Shown piece after piece: positions 8,685 through 17,622 of a stretch of DNA of 64,000 nt (position 1 is its first letter; each line of letters starts with the position of its first letter). Made by a program: the position numbers and the translations under genes. Source of the stretch: JAMBLL01 sp964460075 (GTDB taxonomy: Bacteria; Actinomycetota; Acidimicrobiia; Spongiisociales; UBA5794); assembly GCA_964460075.1 (NCBI GenBank), contig CAYWPC010000008.1:22865-86864 (forward strand). The letters run 5' to 3'. The notes below the pieces were generated by a model. That model was given only the letters and a program-made list of their open reading frames with translations. It was not told the DNA's origin and searched no databases.

Positions 8685-9185
8685 TCAGCCCCCGTATGTG
8701 TTGTGATGAACCAGATCCTCGATGGACTTGCGTCCTCCAAAGCGTGCAGGCCCCGATGCCGGTGCGCGGTACCCGATGGCTATCGCGTATCTGCATCGTC
8801 GATCCTCAGGCAGACCGAGGATCTCTGCAGCGAGCTGCTCGCGATGGAGCGTGATCGGACAGGTGGCCAGGTTGACAGCGTCAGCGGCCAGCATGATGTT
8901 CTGAGCAAGTCTTCCCGTGTCGAACTCGTAGCCATCCGGTTCTTGCACGAGGCAGATCGCTGCCGGCGCGTTCTGGATCGGTGTCGTGAAGTTGCCAGAC
9001 TCGCACAGTCGGCTCTTCTGGTCGGGATCGTCAACGACGATGAATGACCAGTTCTGGAGGTTCTTCGATGAGCCCGTCCACCGCGCAGCGTTGAGCACCG
9101 CATCGAGGTCCACGCTCGCTATCGGTCGGTCCTCGAATTCCCTGATCGCTCGCAGAGCCACAATGCCGTCATATCGCTCGTTCAT
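8685..9185 (-). CDS. Nitroreductase family FMN oxidoreductase
   Basis: 166 residues from the ATG at 9185. An in-frame GTG at 9236 has no ribosome binding site and adds a non-family extension. The start is supported by TAAAGT seven bases upstream. Family features are IVALRAIREFEDRPI at the N terminus (FMN phosphate contact), AARWTGSSKNLQNWSFIVVDD, and the C-terminal IAIGYRAPASGPARFGGRKSIEDLVH. Members use FMN and NAD(P)H to reduce nitroaromatics, quinones or other small molecules; the native substrate cannot be read from the sequence. Confidence 0.88.
   Translation of the reverse strand: MNERYDGIVALRAIREFEDRPIASVDLDAVLNAARWTGSSKNLQNWSFIVVDDPDQKSRLCESGNFTTPIQNAPAAICLVQEPDGYEFDTGRLAQNIMLAADAVNLATCPITLHREQLAAEILGLPEDRRCRYAIAIGYRAPASGPARFGGRKSIEDLVHHNTYGG
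9093..9098 (-). promoter_or_regulatory. Rejected-position note: no element assigned here; nitroreductase -10 lies at 9193-9198
   Basis: This entry only records that the region inside the nitroreductase gene was checked and shows no promoter; the real candidate is listed separately. Confidence 0.02.
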
Positions 9186-9192
9186 GCCTCGA

Positions 9193-9198
9193 ACTTTA
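9193..9198 (-). promoter_or_regulatory. Putative -10 box (TAAAGT) of a leaderless promoter
   Basis: Hexamer seven bases upstream of the nitroreductase ATG at 9185. Confidence 0.45.
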
Positions 9199-9287
9199 GA
9201 CAGCTGATCCACGTGGGTCGACAGGCCGGCCTCCACTGGCCGAGGTCGCAGCGCGCGTCCCTGTGAGCCTCAGCAGCGGAATCGCCC

Positions 9288-11090
9288 TTAGAACGCCTCG
9301 TCTGGGAGATCCATCAACCATCCGCTCTCTGCCTGTGCCGCAGCAGTTCGGACTGCGACCTTGGGGAGAGCGTCCGCTGCGAAGAACCGAGCCGATGCGA
9401 TCTTGCCGCTGTAGAAGGCAGCATCATCACCGGTTGCTCCCGAGAGTGCGCTCGATGCTACCTCTGCGTGTTCGAGCAGTAGCCAGGAGATCACGACCTC
9501 CGAAAGGCTCTCCAACAGGGCATTGGTGTTGAGGCCGGTCTTGTAGATCTCAGATGGATTCTCCATCGACGCCATCGAGTAGCCGACGAGTGCACCGACA
9601 TGATTCTGCACTTGTTCAAGCGCAGCACCGAGGGCGACACGCTCTGTGGCAAACGCATCGGATCCACCCTTGACATACTCGAGGATGCCTTCGGCAAACC
9701 GCATCAGGGTCTGCCCCTGATCTCTCGCGATCTTGCGGAAGAACAGGTCGAGTGCCTGGATCGCCGTCGTGCCCTCGTACAGGGTGTCGATCTTGGCGTC
9801 ACGGATGTACTGCTCGATCGGGTAGTCCTGGGTGAACCCTGATCCACCGAACACCTGAAGTGACGTTGCGAGAAGTTCGTAGGCCTTCTCCGATGAGTAT
9901 CCCTTGACCATCGGAAGCAGCAGATCGTTCAACTTGGGCCAATAGGTGTCGTCTGGATCGAGCTTCATCTTGTCGAGGGTCATCGCCGTGTACATCCACA
10001 GCGCACGCAGCCCCTCGGCGTAGGCCTTCTGAAGGATCAGCATGCGGCGAACGTCCGGGTGCTGGATGATCGCCACCTTCGGCGCCGTCTTGTCCATCAT
10101 CTGGGTCATGTCGGCCGACTGGACGCGAACCTTTGCATACTCGAGCGCGTTCAGATAACCGGTCGACAGCGTTGACGCTGATTTGACACCGATCATCATG
10201 CGAGCGTCCTCGATGACGAGGAACATCTGCCTGATGCCCTCGTGGGCATCGCCTACCAGATATCCGACGCATGGTGCGTCCATGCCCATCGTCAATTCGC
10301 ACGTCGTTGAGCCGCGAATGCCCATCTTGTGCTCGATGTTGGTCGCGTAGATACCGTTGCGTTCCCCAAGCGAACCGTCCTCATTGACCAGGTACTTGGG
10401 CACGATGAACATCGAGAGCCCCTTGGTCCCCGGTTCACCGCCTTCACGCCTGGCAAGGACAAGGTGAACGATGTTCTCGAAGTAGTCGTTCTCGCCTGAG
10501 GTGATGAATCGTTTCACCCCTTCGAGGTGGTAGGTGCCGCCCTCGACGTGTATCGCCTTCGATGTCCCAGCGCCGACGTCTGAGCCTGCGTCGGGTTCGG
10601 TGAGCACCATCGTGGCTCCCCATTGCTTTTCGATCAGCCAACGAGCCCAGGTGTTTCGCTGTTGCTCTGTTCCGACCGAAGCGATGACCCTCGCCATCAG
10701 CCCCCCGGATGCGTACAGGAATACTGCGGGGTTCGCTCCGGTGAACATCTCTCCTGCTGCCCAGCGCAGTGAATCGGGAGCTCCGAAGCCCCCGAGCTCT
10801 GGCGGAATGCCAAGCAGGTGCCATCCGCCGTCGTAGAGAGCGTCGAGGCTCTTCTTCGTGCTCGCAGGAAGCCTGATCTCACCGTCGACGATTTCGAGAG
10901 TCTCTCGATCGGCTTCTGCGAAACTTGTGGCGAAGTCTTCGCGAGCAAGCCGTCCCACCTCGCGGAGCGTGTCGCCGGCGGTGTCCTCGTCGAACGAGTC
11001 GAAGGGTGCAACGCCATACCAGTCGCCGACCTTCAAGTACTCGAACAGGTTGAACTCGATGTCTCTGAGATTTGTTTTGTAGTGACTCAT
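9288..11090 (-). CDS. Acyl-CoA dehydrogenase, FadE5-like long form
   Basis: 600 residues from the ATG at 11090, chosen because MSHYKTNLRDIEFNLFEYL is the usual start of this family and GAGGT lies upstream. These large FAD enzymes catalyse the first step of beta-oxidation and are longer than the usual 380-residue dehydrogenases because of a C-terminal extension. Visible marks: MVLTEPDAGSDVG for FAD and substrate binding, GIRGSTTCELTM, VFGGSGFTQDYPIEQYIRD, and LYEGTTAIQALDL carrying the probable catalytic glutamate. It is divergent from a TetR regulator, with a palindromic operator at 11181-11194 and a TATACT -10 candidate at 11164-11169. Confidence 0.93.
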   Translation of the reverse strand: MSHYKTNLRDIEFNLFEYLKVGDWYGVAPFDSFDEDTAGDTLREVGRLAREDFATSFAEADRETLEIVDGEIRLPASTKKSLDALYDGGWHLLGIPPELGGFGAPDSLRWAAGEMFTGANPAVFLYASGGLMARVIASVGTEQQRNTWARWLIEKQWGATMVLTEPDAGSDVGAGTSKAIHVEGGTYHLEGVKRFITSGENDYFENIVHLVLARREGGEPGTKGLSMFIVPKYLVNEDGSLGERNGIYATNIEHKMGIRGSTTCELTMGMDAPCVGYLVGDAHEGIRQMFLVIEDARMMIGVKSASTLSTGYLNALEYAKVRVQSADMTQMMDKTAPKVAIIQHPDVRRMLILQKAYAEGLRALWMYTAMTLDKMKLDPDDTYWPKLNDLLLPMVKGYSSEKAYELLATSLQVFGGSGFTQDYPIEQYIRDAKIDTLYEGTTAIQALDLFFRKIARDQGQTLMRFAEGILEYVKGGSDAFATERVALGAALEQVQNHVGALVGYSMASMENPSEIYKTGLNTNALLESLSEVVISWLLLEHAEVASSALSGATGDDAAFYSGKIASARFFAADALPKVAVRTAAAQAESGWLMDLPDEAF

Positions 11091-11163
11091 TGTGTACCTC
11101 ACATCCACCAACCGAAGTGCGACCGACCATGTCGGCGGTCTGTCGGCAATCTGACCTAATTTG

Positions 11164-11169
11164 AGTATA
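11164..11169 (-). promoter_or_regulatory. Candidate -10 box (TATACT) for the acyl-CoA dehydrogenase gene
   Basis: Lies 74 bases upstream of the dehydrogenase ATG and just downstream, in the direction of transcription, of the TetR-type operator, so repressor binding would block the promoter. Confidence 0.4.
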
Positions 11170-11179
11170 CACTCCAAGT

Positions 11180-11195
11180 TTGAGCGGACGCTCAT
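11180..11195. promoter_or_regulatory. TetR-type operator, TTGAGCG-N2-CGCTCAT
   Basis: TGAGCGGACGCTCA at 11181-11194 is an exact 6-2-6 inverted repeat between divergent fadE-like and TetR genes. A closely matching 16-base site stands in front of fadI at 27645-27660, which supports its being a regulator site and not a chance palindrome. Confidence 0.7.
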
Positions 11196-11249
11196 AATTG
11201 AGTTCGTACTCGGGACCCGCGTACGATGTTGACGACGCGAAGGATTGAC

Positions 11250-11804
11250 GTGGCCCGGTACCAGGTGGGACTCCAGACAGAGGCGAGAATCATCGACGCG
11301 ACACGGTCGCTGCTCGCCGAGGGCGGCCTCGAAGCGGCGACGCTCAAATCGATCTGTGAACGCGCAGAAGTCCGCTCAGGGAGTTTTTACAACCTCTTCG
11401 ATTCGAAAGAGGAGGCCGTCATCCGGGTCGTTCGCGAATCGATCGATGCCGTCGACCCCGATCCGGAGGGCATCGGGACCGACACTGTCGAAGATCTGGT
11501 GAGCGCCTACGTTCGATTCTTCACGGAGGATCCGCAGCTCGCTCGCGTGTACGTTATGGCCGCGCTCACAGGGGAATCCGGGGGCAACGGCGCACGGCGG
11601 AGGTTCCTGCGACACCACCTCCGCCGGGTCGAGCGGTTCGCCGACGCCATAGCCCGTGGCAACACGGCGCTCGACGCGAAACAAGCTGACGTCGAGGCAG
11701 AGTTGCTGCTCGGTGCGCTCGCAGGGCTTGCGTTCCGGTGGTCACTCGACCGCGACTTCGACATTGCCTACCACGCTAGGCTGGCAGCCGAGCGGTTTGA
11801 CTGA
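11250..11804 (+). CDS. TetR family transcriptional regulator
   Basis: 184 residues from a GTG at 11250, preferred over the ATG at 11226 because GAAGGA is five bases before it. The N-terminal helix-turn-helix is clear (TRSLLAEGGLEAATLKSICE, then SGSFYNLFDSKEEAV at about residues 18-60). The C-terminal half is helical, as in ligand-binding TetR domains. It is divergent from the acyl-CoA dehydrogenase gene and shares the palindromic operator in the 159-bp gap. The likely role is an acyl-CoA-responsive repressor of fatty-acid oxidation, inferred from context and from the matching operator before fadI. Confidence 0.88.
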   Translation: MARYQVGLQTEARIIDATRSLLAEGGLEAATLKSICERAEVRSGSFYNLFDSKEEAVIRVVRESIDAVDPDPEGIGTDTVEDLVSAYVRFFTEDPQLARVYVMAALTGESGGNGARRRFLRHHLRRVERFADAIARGNTALDAKQADVEAELLLGALAGLAFRWSLDRDFDIAYHARLAAERFD

Positions 11805-11831
11805 GCATTCCCAGCCGTCTGCGGCACGGGC

Positions 11832-12527
11832 CTAGTACGGCAGGCCTACGGCCGAGCACAGGAAGGCGTTCAGTGCCGAGCCAGCCTTGAAGACCTTGCC
11901 AAGCACAACATCGAAGTCCTCGGACGTGACCGCCTTCTGCGTGAACCTGTGCCCTGCAATGAAACTCTTCATCCGAAGATCGTCTGCGTGGGGAAAGGCG
12001 GCGTCGAACTCCTTCGGCACGCGCTTGAGCATCTCGTCCTCGCCAGGCTCCAGATCCCACACATTCGTGAACGCCTTGTATTTCGTCGCCTTCTTCCACC
12101 CAGCCGGATCGTTGTAGATCGCCTCACGAATCTTCCGCGTCACCTTGGTCTCGGGATGCCACATACCGACACCGGCAAAGCACCCGCCTGGCTCGATGTG
12201 CACATAGAACCCAGGAGCATGGGCGTCCTTGCCCATCTCATGACGGAACTGAATACCGACGTTCGTCTTGTACGGAGTCTTGTCCTTGCTGTACCGAGCA
12301 TCGCGATAGGGTCGCATCAGGGAGCCGCCATTCGTCCGAGTGTCGGCGAGGAAACGATCAGACATGGCGTGCAGCCGGGGCTCGAAGTCCGCAATGAACT
12401 CCTTTGCGGGAACGCGGATGAGCCGAATGTATCGATCCTTGTTCTCCTCCCACCACATCTTGTTGTTGTTCGCCTCGAGCTCCTTGAGAAACTTGAACAC
12501 CCCTGGCGTGAAATATGACTGACGCAT
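11832..12527 (-). CDS. DUF2461 family protein
   Basis: 231 residues, the usual length for DUF2461 (TIGR02453). Conserved features: FTPGVFKFLKELEANNNKMW at the N terminus, the block RPYRDARYSKDKTPYKTNVG, and GFYVHIEPGGCFAGVGMWHP. The biochemical role is unknown; members are widespread, single-domain and soluble. AAGGAAGG upstream gives a strong ribosome binding site. The gene is convergent with the TetR gene (27 bp apart) and divergent from the luciferase-like oxidoreductase gene. Confidence 0.9.
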   Translation of the reverse strand: MRQSYFTPGVFKFLKELEANNNKMWWEENKDRYIRLIRVPAKEFIADFEPRLHAMSDRFLADTRTNGGSLMRPYRDARYSKDKTPYKTNVGIQFRHEMGKDAHAPGFYVHIEPGGCFAGVGMWHPETKVTRKIREAIYNDPAGWKKATKYKAFTNVWDLEPGEDEMLKRVPKEFDAAFPHADDLRMKSFIAGHRFTQKAVTSEDFDVVLGKVFKAGSALNAFLCSAVGLPY

Positions 12528-12616
12528 GTGACCTTCCTTGCTAGGGACAACCTACGCCACTGCAACGACATATTCCACGGCCTTGCCTCCTAGCCTTGGG
12601 GAGGGAACGGAGGTAC

Positions 12617-13537
12617 ATGAAATACGCATTGCAGGTCGCAGGACCCTATGACCGTCTGCTTGAGGCGGCCGCCTTCGCGACGGAACACGGACTCGTCGCT
12701 CTTGCCCTGCCTGACCACTATCTCCTCGCGCTCAGCGAGGACGCGGCCAGGACGACCCCGGCGTTGGACGCGTTCGTTCAGCTTGGAGGACTCGCTAGAG
12801 ACACCGAAGACATCGACCTGGTGATGCTCGTGTCTCCGATCACCTTCAGACACCCCGGTGTCCTTGCCAAGATGGCGGTAACGCTCGACCACATGTCGGA
12901 GGGTCGGTTCACCCTCGGTGTCGGAACCGGATGGATGGATCGCGAGCATGAAGTGTTCGGGTTCGCGTACCCTGCTGTTGCCGAGCGCTTCGCACTGCTT
13001 GAGGAGGCTCTCGGATATCTCTCTGCTGCACTCGACCCGAGTTACCCCGGCTTCACCGGAGCCCATTTTCAGTTGGAGGCGTTTCCTCTCTCCCCAGATC
13101 CCCTCGGAAAGGTCCCCCTCCTCGTTGGCGGCAAGGGGCAGCACAAGACGCCACGACTCGCGGGCACCTACGCGGACGAATTCAACGTGTACCCAGGACC
13201 GAACATGGCTGCGCGTGTCGAGCGGTTCCGACATGCCGCAGTCGAAGCTGATCGCGACCCCGAGACAATCCGCCTGTCGTCGAGCGGTCAGGTCGTCGCA
13301 GCAACAACCGCAGCTGAACTTGACGATCTCTTGAACGAGAACGCCGCCACTGCCGGCATCACCCGCGATGAACTCGAGGCTTTCTACGAACAGCGGCACA
13401 CGCCGAGGGGCACATACGAACAAGTCAGAGAACAACTTGACGAATTCAGCCGACTCGGCATCTCCCGCTTCTACCTACAGGGCACATTCAGTGCCACCAC
13501 CACAGGACGTCTGCTCGAAGGACTCGGGGTCTCCTGA
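12617..13537 (+). CDS. LLM-class flavin-dependent oxidoreductase
   Basis: 306 residues from the ATG at 12617 behind ACGGAGG. The protein has a luciferase-like barrel: LVALALPDHYLL, VMLVSPITFRHPGVLAKMAV, LDHMSEGRFTLGVGTGWM, then PLLVGGKGQHKTPRLAGTYADEFNVY. This family includes both FMN and F420 users; actinobacterial members are often F420-dependent, but the cofactor cannot be decided from sequence alone. The downstream alpha/beta hydrolase starts two bases after its stop, so the two are cotranscribed and may act on one substrate. Confidence 0.88.
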   Translation: MKYALQVAGPYDRLLEAAAFATEHGLVALALPDHYLLALSEDAARTTPALDAFVQLGGLARDTEDIDLVMLVSPITFRHPGVLAKMAVTLDHMSEGRFTLGVGTGWMDREHEVFGFAYPAVAERFALLEEALGYLSAALDPSYPGFTGAHFQLEAFPLSPDPLGKVPLLVGGKGQHKTPRLAGTYADEFNVYPGPNMAARVERFRHAAVEADRDPETIRLSSSGQVVAATTAAELDDLLNENAATAGITRDELEAFYEQRHTPRGTYEQVREQLDEFSRLGISRFYLQGTFSATTTGRLLEGLGVS

Positions 13538-13539
13538 TC

Positions 13540-14415
13540 ATGGCACGAACTACGATCGATGCCGGCGGAAAGGTCAGCGTTCTCGACTACGGCGGCTCAG
13601 GTCCATTGATCGTGTGCGTTCACGGCCTTGAGGGCTCGGCGTACAACTGGGACTTGGTCGCTCCCGAACTTGCCAAGACGCACCGAATCGTGGCTCCAGA
13701 TCTTTCGGGATTCGGATACACCGAGCCTCTCGACGGCGGTTCGAGCGTCGGACGCAACACGAGACTGATCGCCGACGTCATCGACTCCTACGGCGGTAGA
13801 GCCATGCTTATCGGTAACTCAATGGGCGGCCTCATCTCCATCCTGGCAGCGGACAAGTACCCAGATAAAGTGTCGGCTCTCGTGCTGATCGATCCCGCGG
13901 CTCCCATCTTTTCGTGGCTCGGGGTGCGGCCTGGCACCGCGGCGCGGCTCTCCGTTCCACTGATCCCAATCGTAGGGAAATGGCTCATCGACGGATACCG
14001 GTCTTCTGTCACCCCGCAGCAAGGTGTGCGTGAAGCACTCGAGTTCGTCGCTGCCGACGCCGATCGTCTCGATTGCTCCGTGTGGCAGAGTGCACTCGAG
14101 ATCGCCGAGCTTCGACGCAGCCAGCCGTGGTCAACAGGCGCGTTGATCGAGGCAACCAACTCGATTGCTCCATATGTCGTGCGGAGGAGCCGGTTTGCGG
14201 AGTTGATCCACCGCATCTCACAGCCGACGCTCCTCGTCCACGGCACGGATGACCCGTTGATCCAAGTTCGCTCCGCGAGCTGGATATCGAGGCAGAGACC
14301 CGATTGGACCGTCGCGTTCTTCAAAGGCCTTGGGCACATACCCATGCTGGAAGACCCTGACCGGTTCCTCGCCGTGTTCAACTCGTGGGAGACATCCGTA
14401 CTCGTACAGCCTTGA
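13540..14415 (+). CDS. Alpha/beta hydrolase
   Basis: 291 residues. The fold is evident: VCVHGLEGSAYNWDLVAPEL (oxyanion HG motif), VAPDLSGFGYT, the nucleophile elbow GNSMGG near residue 90, a late-strand VHGTDDPLIQV carrying the acid, and GLGHIPMLEDPDRF with the catalytic histidine. It follows the luciferase-like gene with two bases between them. The substrate is unknown; esterases, lactonases and haloalkane-like enzymes share this layout. Confidence 0.9.
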   Translation: MARTTIDAGGKVSVLDYGGSGPLIVCVHGLEGSAYNWDLVAPELAKTHRIVAPDLSGFGYTEPLDGGSSVGRNTRLIADVIDSYGGRAMLIGNSMGGLISILAADKYPDKVSALVLIDPAAPIFSWLGVRPGTAARLSVPLIPIVGKWLIDGYRSSVTPQQGVREALEFVAADADRLDCSVWQSALEIAELRRSQPWSTGALIEATNSIAPYVVRRSRFAELIHRISQPTLLVHGTDDPLIQVRSASWISRQRPDWTVAFFKGLGHIPMLEDPDRFLAVFNSWETSVLVQP

Positions 14416-14452
14416 ACCGCCACTCGTCGAGGCACCTGCCCGAGCCCAGAAA

Positions 14453-15910
14453 TCACCCCAGACGTTGCAGAAGCAGGAACGGGGGATCATCAACAGCCAC
14501 CTCGAAGTCACCTGATGTCCGCAACTCGTCGATCAGAGCGTCGTAGTCGTCGTACGAGTCGGTCCGAAGGAACACCCAGCGGATCTCGGACGTGTCTGGA
14601 ACATCGCTGCCGTCGAGGCCGTACTCCCCAATCGGGCCGTAGCTGAGCTCCTGCCAGGGATTCGGGAACAGATACACCAACTCACGGCTTGCCAAATGGG
14701 GAACGAGTGTCGTCCACGCAGAGACCGGTTCGCCTGGCGGAATCTCTGAGAGGATCTCCCTCGCCCTGCCCTGGTCGGCATTCGCGGCAGCCCATGCCGC
14801 CTTCGGGCCGGCCAGCCCCCAGGTAACGCTTGCACCAATGACTGCCACAGCGACCAGCGCCGACGTCAGACGCCTCCTGTCCCAACGCTGCACTCGAGCA
14901 GCACCGAAAGCCGCTGCTATGACCACCGCCGCGATGAGATATGCGGTGTAGTGGTATTCGATCTCGTACTGGTAAGCATGACTGGTGAACACGTTGGCGG
15001 CCAGAGCCGGTATCCCGATGAGGAGCCACCGCGTTGCCAGCAATGCAAGCGGCATCGCGAACACGAGCGCAGCAACATACGCGACCCGATCGGGATCCGT
15101 CACCACATCCCACCAAGCGGACTGCTTCGTTGCCAACCCAACCAAGATGTCGAAGGGAGTCGACCCCAGTTGGGCGTATCGGTATGAATACAACAGTTCG
15201 CCTGTCGGGGACAACGCTGGGAGTATGACAAGAAAGTTGAGAACAAACGCCGCAGTTCCAACACCGGCGACCACTACTCCCGTTCGACGCTTCCCCATGA
15301 TCAGTGCAATCGCGATGCCCAGCGGCACGACAAGCAGACCGACATCCTCTTTGGCTGTCAAGGCGATCGCGATGAGCGCGATCGCCCATCCATCCCGATC
15401 CTTCTGCAACAAGGCGATCGATCCGACGATGAGTGGCACGACCAGGACCTCCGGGTGGAAGGAGTCCCACACCTGCCACTGCACCGCAGGTGAGAGGAGT
15501 ACCAGCAGCGCTGTCACGCCAGCGAGAGGCCGCCCGGCACCCGCCGTTCGCGCAACAGCGAACCCCAGCGGCGCCGTCAGAGCCATGGCAACCACGGTCA
15601 CGGCAATGAGCGATGCCGGTGTCGGAAACAGCCAGTAGATCGGGACCAAGAACACGAGAATGTACGACGAGTGATCTGCGAATATGCTCAGTCCTCTGAT
15701 GGTCACGAACGGGTCTTTGAAGCGGCTGAGGAGCCAGGTGCCCTGAGCAAAGATGCCGAGGTCGAAGGCATGCGCGTGGAATCGCCAGAACTTGACGATC
15801 CCGAGCCCACCAAAGAGACCAATCCACCCTGTCGTCACAGCGGCGAGGAAACCTCGTTCGACAGTAAGAATCGACGGACGGAATGTGCGTTTGGTGAGCT
15901 GATCGACCAC
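14453..15910 (-). CDS. DUF2079 multi-pass membrane protein
   Basis: 485 residues from a GTG at 15910 behind AGGAAGG; in-frame starts further upstream lack a ribosome binding site. The protein has about ten to twelve helices and the DUF2079 marks HAHAFDLGIFAQGTWLLSRF and DHSSYILVFLVPIYWLFPTP near the N terminus, with VLLSPAVQWQVWDSFHPEVL and ALTAKEDVGL later. The family belongs to the GT-C-like membrane glycosyltransferase superfamily by architecture, but no reaction is known. A soluble C-terminal domain (about 400-485) ends the protein. It is convergent with the alpha/beta hydrolase gene and divergent from parA. Confidence 0.85.
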   Translation of the reverse strand: MVDQLTKRTFRPSILTVERGFLAAVTTGWIGLFGGLGIVKFWRFHAHAFDLGIFAQGTWLLSRFKDPFVTIRGLSIFADHSSYILVFLVPIYWLFPTPASLIAVTVVAMALTAPLGFAVARTAGAGRPLAGVTALLVLLSPAVQWQVWDSFHPEVLVVPLIVGSIALLQKDRDGWAIALIAIALTAKEDVGLLVVPLGIAIALIMGKRRTGVVVAGVGTAAFVLNFLVILPALSPTGELLYSYRYAQLGSTPFDILVGLATKQSAWWDVVTDPDRVAYVAALVFAMPLALLATRWLLIGIPALAANVFTSHAYQYEIEYHYTAYLIAAVVIAAAFGAARVQRWDRRRLTSALVAVAVIGASVTWGLAGPKAAWAAANADQGRAREILSEIPPGEPVSAWTTLVPHLASRELVYLFPNPWQELSYGPIGEYGLDGSDVPDTSEIRWVFLRTDSYDDYDALIDELRTSGDFEVAVDDPPFLLLQRLG

Positions 15911-16106
15911 ACAACCCTTCCTCATGCTCCGAGTCGCACGCCTGTGCGGCATCCAAACTGTCGCCCCACCATCAGCCGCTGTGCAATATCGACGAGTCAG
16001 CTGACACGTGTCCTCGTGATCGTAGCCGCAGGTCATCCCTCGCCGTTGGTCGACGGACTGCATCCGCGCTTCCCACATACATCCCGAACGTTCGCTCCAC
16101 GGCGCT

Positions 16107-16112
16107 TAGAAT
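16107..16112 (+). promoter_or_regulatory. Putative -10 box (TAGAAT) of a leaderless promoter
   Basis: Seven bases upstream of the ParA ATG at 16120, with no Shine-Dalgarno sequence between. Confidence 0.55.
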
Positions 16113-16119
16113 CTGTCTC

Positions 16120-16875
16120 ATGACGAGCGTGATCGCGGTAGCCAACCAGAAGGGCGGCGTTGCCAAGACGACCACCGTTCACACACTCGGCGAAGCGTTG
16201 GCAGATCGAGGCAAGCGCGTTCTGATGGTCGATCTCGACCCTCAGGCCTGCCTGACCTACGCAACGGGCTCAGATCCCGAGACGCTGGGTCACACCATCC
16301 ACGACGTGTTCCTCGGGAGAGCCACCGTTGCCGACACCCTCATCGAGCGCGATGGGCCAGATCTCGTGCCGTCATCGATCGATCTTGCAGGTTCGGAGAT
16401 CCACCTTCTGACGAAGACGGGACGCGAATTCGTCCTCAAGCAGGCACTCAGTCGGTTCAAGGACGGATACGATATCGTTCTCATCGACTGCGGACCATCT
16501 CTCGGCATTCTCACGGTGAACGCCTTAACTGCCGCGGACTGCGCACTGATCCCGTTTCAGACAGAGACGTTGAGTGACCGCGGTGTCGGACAGCTGATCG
16601 AAACGATCGATGACGTGCGCCACTACACCAACGAGAGCCTCAGCATCCTAGGCGGTGTGGCCACGATGTTCGACTCCAGAACAAACCTCGCGAAGCGTGT
16701 CCTGGTCGATGTGACCACATCACACGGGCTCACGATCATCGAACCGCCGATTCCGCGATCCGTGCGTGTCGCCGAGGCGCCCGGCAACGGTCTGTCCGTG
16801 CTGCGCCATGCTGCGAGATCCCGGTCGGCCGAGGCATACCGGCAGCTTGCAGCGAACATCGAGGAATTGCTGTGA
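16120..16875 (+). CDS. ParA/MinD-family ATPase, orphan
   Basis: 251 residues. Deviant Walker A at NQKGGVAKTTTV (residues 9-20), VLMVDLDPQACLTYATG, Walker B-like IVLIDCGPSLGILTVNAL, and IPRSVRVAEAPGNGLSVL near the C terminus, as in ParA/Soj proteins. Such ATPases move DNA, plasmids or protein cargo using ATP-dependent dimerisation. No ParB or parS-like repeat is adjacent. Instead, a small zinc-ribbon gene starts inside its stop codon (GTGA at 16872-16875). An orphan ParA with a dedicated small partner suggests positioning of a cargo other than the chromosome; that is inference. Confidence 0.88.
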   Translation: MTSVIAVANQKGGVAKTTTVHTLGEALADRGKRVLMVDLDPQACLTYATGSDPETLGHTIHDVFLGRATVADTLIERDGPDLVPSSIDLAGSEIHLLTKTGREFVLKQALSRFKDGYDIVLIDCGPSLGILTVNALTAADCALIPFQTETLSDRGVGQLIETIDDVRHYTNESLSILGGVATMFDSRTNLAKRVLVDVTTSHGLTIIEPPIPRSVRVAEAPGNGLSVLRHAARSRSAEAYRQLAANIEELL

Positions 16876-17198
16876 ACACAAGACAAGATCCTGAAGGCAA
16901 GCGTGCACTCTTCGAAGCGCCCCCGATAGAGATAGATGACACCCTCAGAGACGACCCACTCGCGGAACGTCACGACACGGATGGTCGTGACGCGCTGTAC
17001 TCCGTTGGACATCGTGAGCGCGGAACGACAGTGATCACGTGCTCATCATGTGAAATCAAATCGAGGATCTCCGTCGTTGAGACGCTTGTGCGAATCCTGT
17101 CAATCTCACTGTGGGACCCCACCCGCAGCCACAGCCGATGGATGCAATGTCCCGCGTGCCAGACACGCACGTGGTGCAGGGTGGAGTGGCTCAGGTGA
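16872..17198 (+). CDS. Small zinc-ribbon protein coupled to ParA
   Basis: 108 residues from a GTG overlapping the parA stop by four bases. Two CxxC pairs, CSSC at residues 57-60 and CPAC near residue 93, frame a hydrophobic stretch (ISVVETLVRILSISLW) and end in TRTWCRVEWLR, as in a zinc ribbon. The first 45 residues are acidic and probably disordered. It is not a named family to my knowledge. Tight coupling to parA suggests a cargo adaptor or regulator of the ATPase. Confidence 0.72.
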   Translation: MNTRQDPEGKRALFEAPPIEIDDTLRDDPLAERHDTDGRDALYSVGHRERGTTVITCSSCEIKSRISVVETLVRILSISLWDPTRSHSRWMQCPACQTRTWCRVEWLR

Positions 17199-17211
17199 TG
17201 GTGACCAGTCG

Positions 17212-17595
17212 CTAAGAAGTACCCGCTGCTGCGTCTACAAATTGCTGTCGGTTCACTACTACGCGCGTGTGAACCGCTCTCGCCACGACGGTATCCCCAT
17301 CGACCACAGTTGCTGCGAAGGTGACCTTGCGTGCGTCAGCCTCGGTCACGGTGGCTGTTGCAACGACGGAGCCTCCTACGGCCGTAGGGGCGAGGTGATC
17401 GACAGCTACGTGAATGCCAACTGTCGTCGAGCCCTCTTCGAGAAGTCCGCTCAGCGCTGCGACTGCTGCCTCTTCGATGAGGGCGACAATCTTTGGGGTG
17501 CCAAGCACACGAACGTCGCCTGATCCCAGTCCGATCGCCGTTGTGGCTTCGTCCGCGACGAACGAGATTGATGCGCAGGTGCCTGGTTCGACCAT
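17212..17595 (-). CDS. Thioesterase family protein, FlK-like hotdog fold
   Basis: 127 residues. The hotdog pattern is VLGTPKIVALIEEAAVAAL in the central helix, TTVGIHVAVDHLAPTAVGGSV and TVTEADARKVTFAATVVDGDTVVARAVHTRVVV in the strands. This is the layout of the fluoroacetyl-CoA thioesterase-like family, which hydrolyses small acyl-CoA esters; here it is more likely a housekeeping acyl-CoA thioesterase. It is convergent with the zinc-ribbon gene, 13 bp away. TATCAT lies nine bases before the ATG. Confidence 0.85.
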   Translation of the reverse strand: MVEPGTCASISFVADEATTAIGLGSGDVRVLGTPKIVALIEEAAVAALSGLLEEGSTTVGIHVAVDHLAPTAVGGSVVATATVTEADARKVTFAATVVDGDTVVARAVHTRVVVNRQQFVDAAAGTS

Positions 17596-17622
17596 GATCG
17601 CGCAATGATAGATCCGCTTTCG

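Noticed and set aside
9093..9098. Placeholder entries at 9093-9098 and 46093-46098 in the feature list
   Set aside because: These positions carry no element; the real -10 candidates are at 9193-9198 and 46193-46198, and the placeholders should be ignored.
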